DNA of 35,187 nt from Desulfosporosinus sp. BRH_c37 (GTDB lineage: Bacteria > Bacillota > Desulfitobacteriia > Desulfitobacteriales > Desulfitobacteriaceae): assembly GCA_001516045.1 (NCBI GenBank), contig LOEW01000231.1:1-35187 (forward strand). Direction: 5' to 3'. Shown here one piece after another: positions 1-6,125 of this stretch. The notes under the pieces are model-generated. The model saw nothing but the letters and a program-made list of their open reading frames with translations. It had not been told where the DNA came from and made no database searches. The position numbers were made by a program, and so were the translations under genes. Within the stretch, counting starts at the first letter, position 1, and every line of letters starts with the position of its first letter.

Positions 1-54
1 CGCCTTTTGAACTGCATCCAGTTCTTTAGACGCCTCCTTCTTCGTTGTCTTCAT
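1..54 (-). CDS. 5' end of an unidentified gene, cut by the window edge
   Basis: An ATG at 54 opens a minus-strand frame that runs without a stop to the window edge, giving 18 residues (MKTTKKEASKELDAVQKA). An AGGTG about 7-8 nt upstream is a fair ribosome site. The residues are lysine- and glutamate-rich and look helical. Too little is present to name a family. It could be a chance frame, because only 54 bases are visible. Confidence 0.35.
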   Translation of the reverse strand, partial: MKTTKKEASKELDAVQKA

Positions 55-116
55 TCCCGAACACCTACACTTTCAAAAAAATGCAGAGCGGGAAAGTACT
101 CACGTCGTTTAAGCGG

Positions 117-262
117 ATGCGTCCGTGAAGCCGCGGTCCAGACGAGCGCCGACGGTTCGCGCCCACGTAGCGCACCATTGGTCGCACATGCAGTTTGCCC
201 AGAGGTTTGGTGCGCTCGCGAACCGTCCAGCTTGTCAGCGGCGTAACGCGCAGATGCGTGCA
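117..262. repeat. Structured interspersed repeat, copy 1
   Basis: This stretch resembles 4800-4955 closely, with substitutions and small indels. It folds as two nested stems. The outer stem is GACGGTTCGCG (151-161) with CGCGAACCGTC (217-227). The inner stem is AGCGCACC (169-176) with GGTGCGCT (209-216). Positions 162-168 form a one-sided bulge and the loop contains CACATGCAG. Both stems are kept in copy 2 despite sequence change. Short plus-strand frames cross it but the indels between copies break them, so it is unlikely to code for protein. Function unknown: a non-coding RNA or a mobile repeat are both possible. Confidence 0.75.
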
Positions 263-267
263 GATCA

Positions 268-350
268 CGAAGACACCGTCTTCGCACGGGTTAACACAGC
301 AGAATAAGACACTGTCTTCGCACGGGTTAACATAGCATAAAAGCGCTCCT
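268..350. repeat. 36-nt tandem unit with CGAAGAC/GTCTTCG palindromes
   Basis: The segment starting GTCTTCGCACGGGTTAACA at 278 recurs at 314, a 36-nt period. Each copy begins with a palindromic hairpin: CGAAGACACCGTCTTCG at 268-284 and a degenerate version at 304-320. The tail (AAAAGCGCTCCTCC, about 339-352) recurs next to the copies near 4741 (inverted) and 4953. The block directly follows the structured repeat and may be its 3' part. Confidence 0.65.
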
Positions 351-362
351 CCCCAATTAGGC

Positions 363-390
363 TTGCTTAAAAACGCTCAGATTGTATAAT
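363..390 (+). promoter_or_regulatory. Sigma-A promoter of the transporter-GNAT-deacetylase operon
   Basis: TTGCTT (363-368) and a perfect TATAAT (385-390) are separated by 16 nt. They lie about 37 nt upstream of the proposed start at 428. It is the clearest vegetative promoter in the window and the only apparent one before the three plus-strand genes. Confidence 0.7.
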
Positions 391-427
391 AAATGAAACT
401 AAACTACTGAATTATGAGGTGGCTTTT

Positions 428-772
428 TTGTTAGTATTCCTAACGATTTTTAATTCCGTGCTGATGGTAACAGGCCAAACGCTTTGGAAGCTGGGGGCAA
501 CTGGAAAAGAGATTCATAGCTTGGGTCAACTTCTCCGCCTTTTTTTCAGTCCTTATGTACTGGCCGGCCTCATGGTGTATGCATTTGCTTCTGTTCTCTG
601 GATTTACATCTTAAACAAAGGCGAGTTAAGCTATGTTTATCCGATTCAGAGTACGGCCTTTATCTTTGCCCTTATTATTGGAACAACAATTTTCAAAGAG
701 CAACTAACGTCCTCTAAGATCATCGGAGTCTTAGTGATTTGCCTCGGTGTTATTATAATCACACGGAAGTAG
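428..772 (+). CDS. Small four-helix EamA/SMR-family membrane protein
   Basis: A protein of about 114 residues with four hydrophobic segments, in the length and pattern of small-multidrug-resistance/EamA half-transporters, including ArnE-type subunits that flip undecaprenyl-linked amino sugars. Typical SMR features visible are an N-terminal helix ending in QTLWKLGA, a YPIQSTAFIFALIIG segment and a last helix GVLVICLGVIIITRK. The frame can open at GTG 419, but GAGGTGG (416-422) is an ideal Shine-Dalgarno 5 nt before TTG 428, so TTG 428 is preferred. The stop is 8 nt before the GNAT start. Given a locus full of polysaccharide genes, export or flipping of a lipid-linked sugar is likelier than drug efflux. 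The substrate cannot be read from sequence. Confidence 0.78.
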   Translation: MLVFLTIFNSVLMVTGQTLWKLGATGKEIHSLGQLLRLFFSPYVLAGLMVYAFASVLWIYILNKGELSYVYPIQSTAFIFALIIGTTIFKEQLTSSKIIGVLVICLGVIIITRK

Positions 773-780
773 GAGCTATC

Positions 781-1857
781 ATGTGGAAAATGGTTAACTA
801 TCTGCCTGAAAATCTACAGGAAACCATCGAAATGACGCGAGAGTATTACGGGGAATCCTGGATTTCCGACACCGGATACTTAAAATGGCAGTATGAAGCC
901 AACCCAGCCGGACCAGCGATGATTCAATTAGCGCGAGATTCGGAAACGAATCAGCTTGTCGGTCAATATGCCGTGATTCCGTTGCGTTTTAGAGCGTTTG
1001 CTAAAACGGTTAACGGAATCCTCTCTCTAAACACCTTCACTCGCCAAAGCTACACTGGACAAGGAATTTTTACAGGCTTAGCCAAAGCGGTTTATCAGAC
1101 GTGTGCTGGGCAAGAATCGGAGTTTTGCTACGGGTTTCCCAATCCGAATTCCTTTCCGGGATTCATTAAAAACCTTGGGTTTACACACCTAGGATGCGTC
1201 CCCCTCTTACTTCGACCCTTAAACACCAAAGCCTTAGTCACACGAAGGTTTGGCCCCCTGCTTGGGTCTCTTTCCTTTCCCTTCCAGCCTCTTTTTAAGG
1301 TCAAAGACCGCTCGGATGATCGCTATGAAGTCTATCCGCTCACTTCCTTTAATCTCTCCGCTATGAATACTTTCTGGACTAAAGTACAAGACAGATACCC
1401 CATTATGGGAATCCGTAATGCAGACTATATCCGCTGGCGGTATTTTGAAAATCCCTATCGAGACTATCAGCTCTACGGGATTCATAGAAAAAACTGCTCT
1501 GAGCTTATCGGTTATATAGTAGGAAGATGCACCGAAGTGGAGGGAATGCCTTCTGGTATGATCGTCGACTTTCTAGTCGATCCTAGCGTTCCCGACGCAG
1601 GGAACTTTCTCCTCAATCGTCTCCTACGCTTCTTTGTAGATAACAACATGGACTTGGCCGGTTCGCTGATGCTACCCCAGACCGAAGAATCCCGCATCCT
1701 CAAAGCCCATGGATTCTTCACCTGTCCCAAAGCTTTGGAACCGCAACCCTTCTCAGTTATTTACCGCAGACTTAGCCCTCTAGTGAATGGGAATCAAGAC
1801 CAGTTCCTGCAACTCAAGCACTGGTTCTTAACTATGGGTGACTATGATGCTATTTAG
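781..1857 (+). CDS. GNAT-family N-acyltransferase
   Basis: A protein of 358 residues in the GNAT fold. The first half contains LVGQYAVIPLRF followed by the acyl-CoA-loop-like stretch TRQSYTGQGIFTGLAKAVY and then YGFPNPNSFPGFIKNLGF, a pattern seen in acetyltransferases of polysaccharide loci. A second domain follows (GIRNADYIRWRYFENPYRDY onward). The frame is open from 739, but TAGGAG (770-775) directly precedes ATG 781, which gives MWKMVNYLPEN; the longer form would overlap the upstream gene. It lies between a small transporter and a NodB-type deacetylase, which suggests modification of a sugar or peptide amine. The acceptor is unknown. Confidence 0.8.
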   Translation: MWKMVNYLPENLQETIEMTREYYGESWISDTGYLKWQYEANPAGPAMIQLARDSETNQLVGQYAVIPLRFRAFAKTVNGILSLNTFTRQSYTGQGIFTGLAKAVYQTCAGQESEFCYGFPNPNSFPGFIKNLGFTHLGCVPLLLRPLNTKALVTRRFGPLLGSLSFPFQPLFKVKDRSDDRYEVYPLTSFNLSAMNTFWTKVQDRYPIMGIRNADYIRWRYFENPYRDYQLYGIHRKNCSELIGYIVGRCTEVEGMPSGMIVDFLVDPSVPDAGNFLLNRLLRFFVDNNMDLAGSLMLPQTEESRILKAHGFFTCPKALEPQPFSVIYRRLSPLVNGNQDQFLQLKHWFLTMGDYDAI

Positions 1858-1879
1858 TAGACGAAAGTAGGGTTAGGCT

Positions 1880-2704
1880 ATGAAAAATATATTAACCATC
1901 GATCTAGAAGAATGGTTTCACGCCAATTATCATGATGCCGTATTTGATCCCCTGAAGACGTATGAAGTACGGATTGTCCAAAATACAGAACGTCTCTTAG
2001 CTCTCTTTAACGAACACCAAGCCAAGGCTACCTTCTTTGTCCTAGGCTACGTTGCTAGAGAACATCCCCAGCTGATCCAAGACATCGCGGCAGCCGGTCA
2101 CGAAATTGCAACCCATGGCTATGCGCACCAACTCATTTACCAACAAACACCGGCGGTGTTTAAAGAAGACGTTAGCTCGGCAAAGAAACTCGTTGAAGAT
2201 ATTATCGGCAAAAGCGTTAAAGGATACCGTGCCCCTTCCTGGTCCATCACTGCAAAATCCCTCTGGGCCTGGGAGATCCTAGAGGAATTGGGTTTTGTTT
2301 ATGATGCCAGCGTCTTTCCGATTGAAACGTATCTCTACGGCTTGCCCTCTTCACCACGGTTCCCCTACCACCCTGAATACAAGGGAAAAAAACTCAGCCT
2401 ACTCGAAGTTCCTTCCTCGACTGTGAGAATTTTAAATAAGAACATCCCTTTTGCTGGCGGTTTTTATTTCCGTGCCCTTCCCTACCCTCTGATCGCGCAG
2501 TGCCTCAAAGCCGTTAATAAAGAAGGTCATCCAACGATCGTCTACCTCCACCCCCGCGAAATCGACCCCGGACAACCTCGGCTCACCCTCAGTAGGAAAG
2601 AAAGCTTTATTCATTATTATGGGATTAACGGGTGCGAGAAGAAGTTGATACAAGTGTTGAGAAAGTTTGAGTTTACTTCGATTGATGGGTACTATGGGCT
2701 TTAG
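1880..2704 (+). CDS. Polysaccharide deacetylase, NodB/CE4 family (PEP-CTERM-locus-like)
   Basis: A cytoplasmic-looking protein of 274 residues without signal peptide. It has the CE4 motifs: an N-terminal acidic motif DLEEWFH (residues 8-14), the zinc-site HxxxH in THGYAH (His79, His83) and the active-site groove RAPSWS (about 117-122). The C-terminal part has FAGGFYF and YLHPRE, resembling the DUF3473 half of deacetylases found beside exopolysaccharide loci. Such enzymes remove acetyl groups from N-acetylated hexosamines. It is third in the operon, 22 nt after the GNAT gene, with a GTAGGG-type ribosome site. Acetyltransferase and deacetylase together suggest swapping one N-acyl group for another, which is inference. 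Confidence 0.88.
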   Translation: MKNILTIDLEEWFHANYHDAVFDPLKTYEVRIVQNTERLLALFNEHQAKATFFVLGYVAREHPQLIQDIAAAGHEIATHGYAHQLIYQQTPAVFKEDVSSAKKLVEDIIGKSVKGYRAPSWSITAKSLWAWEILEELGFVYDASVFPIETYLYGLPSSPRFPYHPEYKGKKLSLLEVPSSTVRILNKNIPFAGGFYFRALPYPLIAQCLKAVNKEGHPTIVYLHPREIDPGQPRLTLSRKESFIHYYGINGCEKKLIQVLRKFEFTSIDGYYGL

Positions 2705-2811
2705 AATATCAGTTAGGAATAATATGGTAACTACTAATAATATTTTGTATAATATATTTAGTGCATTTATCCAATCGTAACTACAAGTGGTGAGTGGTAC
2801 ACCTTATTCTG
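2705..2811. other. AT-rich spacer
   Basis: Non-coding AT-rich sequence after the deacetylase stop, with several TATAAT-like hexamers near 2740-2760. No terminator hairpin with a T-tract is evident. It leads into the repeat element at 2812. Confidence 0.4.
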
Positions 2812-3076
2812 CTTCGGTGACGATAGTCTCCGGTGGACAGTATCGCCGATAGCGCACGGCTATCAACGAATACTAAGCGCTGAGGATTAGTATCGCCGAG
2901 CCGCCTTTCCCAATAGAAACACATGGCGGCGAAGGAGGTAGACTCCATCCTGCGGCGCGAAAGTATTCGTCTGTGGATCTGTGCCTTCGGCGTAAGTCAT
3001 CCTACAGCGCGATAGTTTTCGTTACGGGTTCAGCGCTTTCGGCGTTAGTCTCCACCGGAGACTTACGTCACCGAAG
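2812..3076. mobile_element. Small element with 26-bp terminal inverted repeats (MITE-like)
   Basis: The 26 bases at 2812-2837 (CTTCGGTGACG...CCGGTGGA) and at 3051-3076 are inverted copies matching at 24 of 26 positions. The roughly 265-bp interior has no credible reading frame but has several hairpins, such as GATAGC/GCTATC and ATACTAA/TTAGTAT. A related segment (CTTCGGTGACGATAGTCTCC, later AACGAATACTAAGCGCTG) lies at 35052-35187, and the flanking header is echoed at 21268-21313. Size, terminal inverted repeats and lack of coding fit a MITE or similar repeat. No target-site duplication could be confirmed. Confidence 0.55.
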
Positions 3077-3083
3077 TCTCGAT

Positions 3084-3101
3084 GTTCAACTTTAGTTGAA
3101 C
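3084..3101. promoter_or_regulatory. Dyad upstream of hicBA
   Basis: GTTCAACTTTAGTTGAAC is an 8-bp-armed palindrome with a 2-nt centre. It overlaps TTGAAC (3096-3101), which with TAAATA 18 nt downstream could be a weak promoter for hicBA. A near-identical sequence forms the hairpin at 33819-33836, so the dyad may be part of a repeat rather than an operator. Confidence 0.35.
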
Positions 3102-3144
3102 GAGTTCACTGATCTGTCGTAAATATTTTGAAGGGGGTTACCTT

Positions 3145-3372
3145 GTGAAAAAATATAATTTGACGGTACTCATTGAAAAAGATGAAGACGGAGGATATAT
3201 TGCAACTGTGCCGGAATTAAAAGGCTGCCATACCCAAGGAGAGACGATCGCTGAAATAATGGCAAATGTAGATGAAGCAATCAAATTGTGTTTAGAGGTT
3301 CATGTAAAAGACGGAATCCAAGTCTTTAACCCTAATTTTATCGAAGCTAAACAATTTGAGTTGGTTATCTAA
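3145..3372 (+). CDS. hicB: HicB-family antitoxin
   Basis: A 75-residue protein with the HicB partial RNase-H fold signature: GGYIATVPELKGCHTQGET in residues 17-35, then a helix with DEAIKLCLEVH. HicB binds and neutralises the HicA mRNA interferase encoded next door. It is short and has no C-terminal ribbon-helix-helix or HTH extension, so DNA binding by this protein alone is doubtful. It starts at GTG 3145, 6 nt after AAGGGGGT, and ends 2 nt before hicA, so the two are probably translationally coupled in the order hicB-hicA. Confidence 0.9.
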   Translation: MKKYNLTVLIEKDEDGGYIATVPELKGCHTQGETIAEIMANVDEAIKLCLEVHVKDGIQVFNPNFIEAKQFELVI

Positions 3373-3374
3373 CA

Positions 3375-3605
3375 ATGAGCAAATTAACGATCATCTCTTC
3401 CAAAGAAATGGTAGCACTCCTCAAACGGTTAGGGTTTGAGGAAATACGACAAACGGGTAGCCACAAACTATTCAGCCATCGACAAAATGACAGAAACACC
3501 ATCATTCCTATGCACAGCAAGGATCTTAAACGCGGCCTAATTAAAGCGATCCTCAAAGACATTGGGATATCCGATGAAGAATATGAAGCGCTCCGGAAAA
3601 ATTAA
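3375..3605 (+). CDS. hicA: HicA-family mRNA interferase toxin
   Basis: A 76-residue double-stranded-RNA-binding-like protein. The N-terminal helix SSKEMVALLKRLGFEEI, the catalytic-histidine strand QTGSHKLF (His30) and IPMHSKDLKRGLIKAILKDIGIS match the HicA/YcfA family over its whole length. HicA cleaves mRNA, tmRNA or both when HicB is lost. Nothing suggests inactivation. It starts 2 nt after the hicB stop. The cassette sits between a terminal-inverted-repeat element and a perfect palindrome, consistent with acquisition as a mobile unit, which is inference. Confidence 0.9.
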   Translation: MSKLTIISSKEMVALLKRLGFEEIRQTGSHKLFSHRQNDRNTIIPMHSKDLKRGLIKAILKDIGISDEEYEALRKN

Positions 3606-3627
3606 CACTTACCTTGAATTTGCATCC

Positions 3628-3692
3628 ACACTTAAAATAAGGAACGAGATTGTAGGGTTAAACCCTACAATCTCGTTCCTTATTTTAAGTGT
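3628..3692. terminator. Perfect 65-nt palindrome between convergent genes
   Basis: Arms 3628-3659 and 3661-3692 are exact reverse complements over 32 bp with a single central A. A TTTT follows on the plus strand. Its place between the hicA stop (3605) and the convergent coiled-coil gene stop (3695) suggests a bidirectional terminator. The stem is much longer and more perfect than usual terminators. On the minus strand no T-tract follows. Confidence 0.65.
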
Positions 3693-3694
3693 TT

Positions 3695-4024
3695 TCACCT
3701 TACGGATTTCAGCTTAACTATGTCGCCCCAGTTACTGGCTGTGATTAGTTCAACATTTGATAAGCCTTTTCTCATGGCTTTAATTTCTCCACTTATCTCT
3801 GCTATATCTAACGACATTTTATCGTGTTCTGCTTTATTGACTTGTGCTAAATGTTCTAACGCCTTTAAGATCTGTGTATTTTCTTTAATTTGTTGATTGT
3901 CCACTTTTTCTGATAACAAATTAATTTGATTACCTTGTTTATCTACTTTGTCTGATAGCGAATTAATTTTGCTATTCAAATCGTTCTTTAGACCTTCAAT
4001 TGCCTGAAGGATTTTGTCCTCCAT
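3695..4024 (-). CDS. Small coiled-coil protein of unknown function
   Basis: A 109-residue protein with no signal or membrane segment. Almost the whole chain shows heptad spacing of I/L/V, including LNSKINSLSDKVDKQGNQI followed by a near-repeat INLLSEKVDNQQIKEN, so a long parallel coiled coil is expected. The frame opens at 4060, but AGGTGG lies 7 nt before ATG 4024 (MEDKILQAIEG), which is chosen. Similar short coiled-coil proteins are common in Firmicutes as hypotheticals. It converges on hicBA and no functional link is visible. Confidence 0.7.
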   Translation of the reverse strand: MEDKILQAIEGLKNDLNSKINSLSDKVDKQGNQINLLSEKVDNQQIKENTQILKALEHLAQVNKAEHDKMSLDIAEISGEIKAMRKGLSNVELITASNWGDIVKLKSVR

Positions 4025-4253
4025 CCTTTCACCACCTTTCTTTCTTAGAGTGATGTTCAATTATATCATAGCTATTCTATGAAATCATTCATCTATATTT
4101 TCTTGAGTACGAGTCTCATTGGACTTCGCTACATCTCCATCAACAAGCTTCAGCAAGCAGAACGTCTTTCCATTGTCCCACAACCCAATAACCATATTGT
4201 ACCATTATTCTCTAGGGTAATCCACCGAAGATATCAATTTCTATAGTATTAAC

Positions 4254-4421
4254 TCAAATCAATGCTTTATAATTTTCCAGACCCCATAACGCATAAAGAG
4301 GAATATTTAAAAGACCCTTATCAAAACGAAGATTAGATAGTGACGTTCGCATTGCAAGCTTTGGATCATATTTTTCTCTATAGACCTTTAAACTGCGCGC
4401 TTGAATATTTTCGCTCGCTTT
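4254..4421 (-). pseudogene. C-terminal remnant of an AAA ATPase / DUF4143 protein
   Basis: A minus-strand frame of 55 codons plus stop, with no start codon of its own near its 5' end, encodes KASENIQARSLKVYREKY, then PKLAMRTSLSNLRFD and GLLNIPLYALWGLENY. This is the characteristic tail of the AAA-family ATPases that end in DUF4143, whose full length is about 400 residues. A stop (TAA) precedes it in frame and no ATPase part is present, so it is a truncated relic. The frame ends at TGA 4254. Confidence 0.65.
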
Positions 4422-4444
4422 TTAGTGCTGAACTCAATAATAAT

Positions 4445-4470
4445 AAAGACCTCGATCGGGGTCTTTTCTT
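4445..4470. terminator. Bidirectional terminator-like hairpin
   Basis: AAAGACC (4445-4451) pairs with GGTCTTT (4460-4466), with CGATCG inside. TTTTCTT follows on the plus strand and TTTATTATTATT on the minus strand. It lies at the upstream edge of the DUF4143 remnant and no intact gene clearly uses it. Confidence 0.5.
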
Positions 4471-4607
4471 ATGCCCAGAAACATTCATATCCACATGCAA
4501 ACCGTTCCTATAGAAGCAGGATAAGAATGCGTTGGTACGGATATTTCGCCTAACTTATTGTTCAATCGATTGCCATGATCCGGTTTTTCAAATGAAGATA
4601 TTGATAT

Positions 4608-4645
4608 AAAAAACGAGATCGAAGGTTCACCTCTTCGATCTCATT
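4608..4645 (-). terminator. Rho-independent terminator for minus-strand transcription
   Basis: GAGATCGAAG (4615-4624) and CTTCGATCTC (4633-4642) form a 10-bp stem with an 8-nt loop. Read on the minus strand it is followed by CGTTTTTTATAT, a good T-tract. It is the first such structure downstream of the long minus-strand polysaccharide gene series that ends at 5015. Confidence 0.6.
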
Positions 4646-4739
4646 CCAAATGCATATATATCCTCCAAGCCCGTAACCCAGCCCGAGGAGCGCCTTCCTA
4701 CCAAGCGACCCCCGTTCGTTACCACCGTAGCCCTGACCC

Positions 4740-4799
4740 CAGGAGGAGCGCTTTTACGCTTAGTTAACCCGTGCGAAGACAGTGTCTTCGTTCTGCTAA
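4740..4799. repeat. Inverted copy of the GTTAAC/CGAAGACA repeat tail
   Basis: AGGAGGAGCGCTTTTACGC followed by GTTAACCCGTGCGAAGAC is the reverse complement of the block at 278-350. It contains the perfect palindrome CGAAGACAGTGTCTTCG at 4774-4790. It is fused to the second structured repeat, which runs in the direct orientation, so the interval is a mosaic of repeats. Nothing else was recognised in the gene-free bases 4643-4739. Confidence 0.65.
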
Positions 4800-4955
4800 G
4801 CGGATGCTTTAGTGGAGCTGCGGTCCAGGCGTGCGCCGACGGTTCGCGCCCCCGTCAGCGCGCCGCAGGTTCACATGCAGTATATCCCTGAGGTTCGGAC
4901 GCGCTCGCGAACCGTCCAGCTCGCCAGCGGCGTAACGTGCAGACGCGTGCAAAAA
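4800..4955. repeat. Structured interspersed repeat, copy 2
   Basis: Homologous to 117-262. The outer stem GACGGTTCGCG/CGCGAACCGTC (4838-4848, 4906-4916) is identical. The inner stem is AGCGCG (4857-4862) with CGCGCT (4900-4905), then CC/GG across a one-base bulge at 4899. The pair equivalent to A174-T211 of copy 1 is G4862-C4900, a compensatory change. The loop again contains CACATGCAG. It is followed by AAAAGCGCTCCTCC as in copy 1. Confidence 0.75.
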
Positions 4956-5014
4956 AGCGCTCCTCCCGGCGGCCCTACGGTCCTACCCCGTCGCTTGCGT
5001 ACAAAAAGCTCCTC

Positions 5015-5722
5015 CTATTCGCGCCAAATCCTACTCATCATCGAGTTAAGAATAATCGCCAGACTCACTTTAACCATATAATACCCGCTCTTAAACGGAG
5101 TAATAGACGAACTTCCAGACAATCGAGCATCCATTTCTACTGAGATTTCTATTACCCTTGACCCATTTTTAACCAAGGTTACGATCGAATCCGGCTCTGG
5201 ATAATCAGTGGAATAATGGGTGGACACAACCCGCAGGGCCTTTTGATTATAGGCACGAAATCCGGACGTAGGATCTGTGTATGACTTACGAACGACGGAC
5301 TGGATAGTCTTACTTAACAGATAGATCCCCAAACGCCGAGACCAAGCCGATTTATACGACGTTTTCTCTAAAAATCGAGAGCCGATCGTCACATCCGCTT
5401 CCCCAAGAAGAATAGGATCAATTAATTTCTTAATTTCATCCGCTCTGTGCTGTCCATCTCCATCAACCTGTAACGCCACGTCATAGTGCTTCTTCACAGC
5501 ATAGAGAAACCCAGTTTGGACCGCCCCACCAATTCCAAGATTAACTGCTAAGGAGATCACCTTCGCTCCATGAGCTCGCGCAACCTCCGCGGTTTGATCG
5601 GTTGATCCATCATCAATAACGAGTACATCGAGCCAAGGGGATGTGTTTTGTAGATTCTGAACCACGCGACCAATATTTTCTACTTCATTTAAGGCGGGAA
5701 CTATTGCTAAAATTCTTTTCAT
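5015..5722 (-). CDS. GT2 glycosyltransferase, DPM1/polyprenyl-phosphate type
   Basis: A soluble GT-A fold protein of 235 residues. It has the nucleotide-binding IPALNE start (VPALNE, residues 8-13), DDGS (37-40) and the metal-binding DGDGQH (88-92 region), all typical of enzymes that move a sugar from an NDP-sugar to polyprenyl phosphate. It lacks the C-terminal membrane helices of the ArnC/GtrB subgroup and resembles DPM1-type proteins. ATG 5722 matches the family start (MKRILAIVPALNE). A GTG at 5746 extends it by 8 residues, and neither start has a convincing ribosome site. It follows a DUF2304 gene and a GT39-like gene, the usual grouping for lipid-linked sugar donor synthesis and use. Confidence 0.85.
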   Translation of the reverse strand: MKRILAIVPALNEVENIGRVVQNLQNTSPWLDVLVIDDGSTDQTAEVARAHGAKVISLAVNLGIGGAVQTGFLYAVKKHYDVALQVDGDGQHRADEIKKLIDPILLGEADVTIGSRFLEKTSYKSAWSRRLGIYLLSKTIQSVVRKSYTDPTSGFRAYNQKALRVVSTHYSTDYPEPDSIVTLVKNGSRVIEISVEMDARLSGSSSITPFKSGYYMVKVSLAIILNSMMSRIWRE

Positions 5723-5751
5723 ATCAGGAGTTCTACACGTCCTCACAATGC

Positions 5752-6120
5752 TTATTCACTTTCCAAGCTGGCGGAGTTTTCTTCCAAGTTTTTTAAGTCA
5801 TCCTCGATCAGAGCGATCCTTTGTACTAAAACCCGATTGCTTGAGCTTAATTTAGAAATCGCCAAGGAGAAATGAATGCACAATACAAACACCAGAACAC
5901 CGAAAATCACGAAGATCGCTGAGGGGGCATAATAAATCCCCATCAGATCGGCTAGGTACTCAACCCCATTTCTCCAGAGGGAAAAGAAGATCATGCCTAA
6001 ACCTGCCACAATCCAAATCAGAGAGTATTCAACCGCCAACCTCCGACGCCGGACTTGTTCAATGATAAAGCCGGTTACAAGTAAGCTCGTTATTAAAACG
6101 ACTAATTGAACGCGTACCAC
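5752..6120 (-). CDS. DUF2304 membrane protein
   Basis: A 122-residue protein with three hydrophobic segments (about residues 3-21, 33-48 and 66-88) and a C-terminal coiled-coil-like tail rich in E, L and S. The EYSLIWIVAGLGMIFFSLW core is typical of DUF2304, a family almost always encoded beside a DPM1-like GT2, as here: the GT2 follows 29 nt downstream. A role as membrane partner of the GT2, or in flipping its lipid product, is plausible but unproven. It starts only 5 nt after the GT39-like gene stop. Confidence 0.82.
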   Translation of the reverse strand: MVRVQLVVLITSLLVTGFIIEQVRRRRLAVEYSLIWIVAGLGMIFFSLWRNGVEYLADLMGIYYAPSAIFVIFGVLVFVLCIHFSLAISKLSSSNRVLVQRIALIEDDLKNLEENSASLESE

Positions 6121-6125
6121 TTTAC

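Noticed and set aside
125-307. Plus-strand frame with a basic N-terminus, similar in part to one at 4812-5081
   Set aside because: The similarity comes from the shared DNA repeat. Indels between copies shift the frame after about 15 codons and no ribosome site precedes either.
268-338. Possible CRISPR repeat (36-nt period)
   Set aside because: The period is made of nearly identical units, not repeats separated by unique spacers.
4085-4195. 36-codon minus-strand frame starting MVIGLWDNGK
   Set aside because: Composition looks protein-like, but there is no ribosome site and I recognise no family; it could be another relic in this decayed region.
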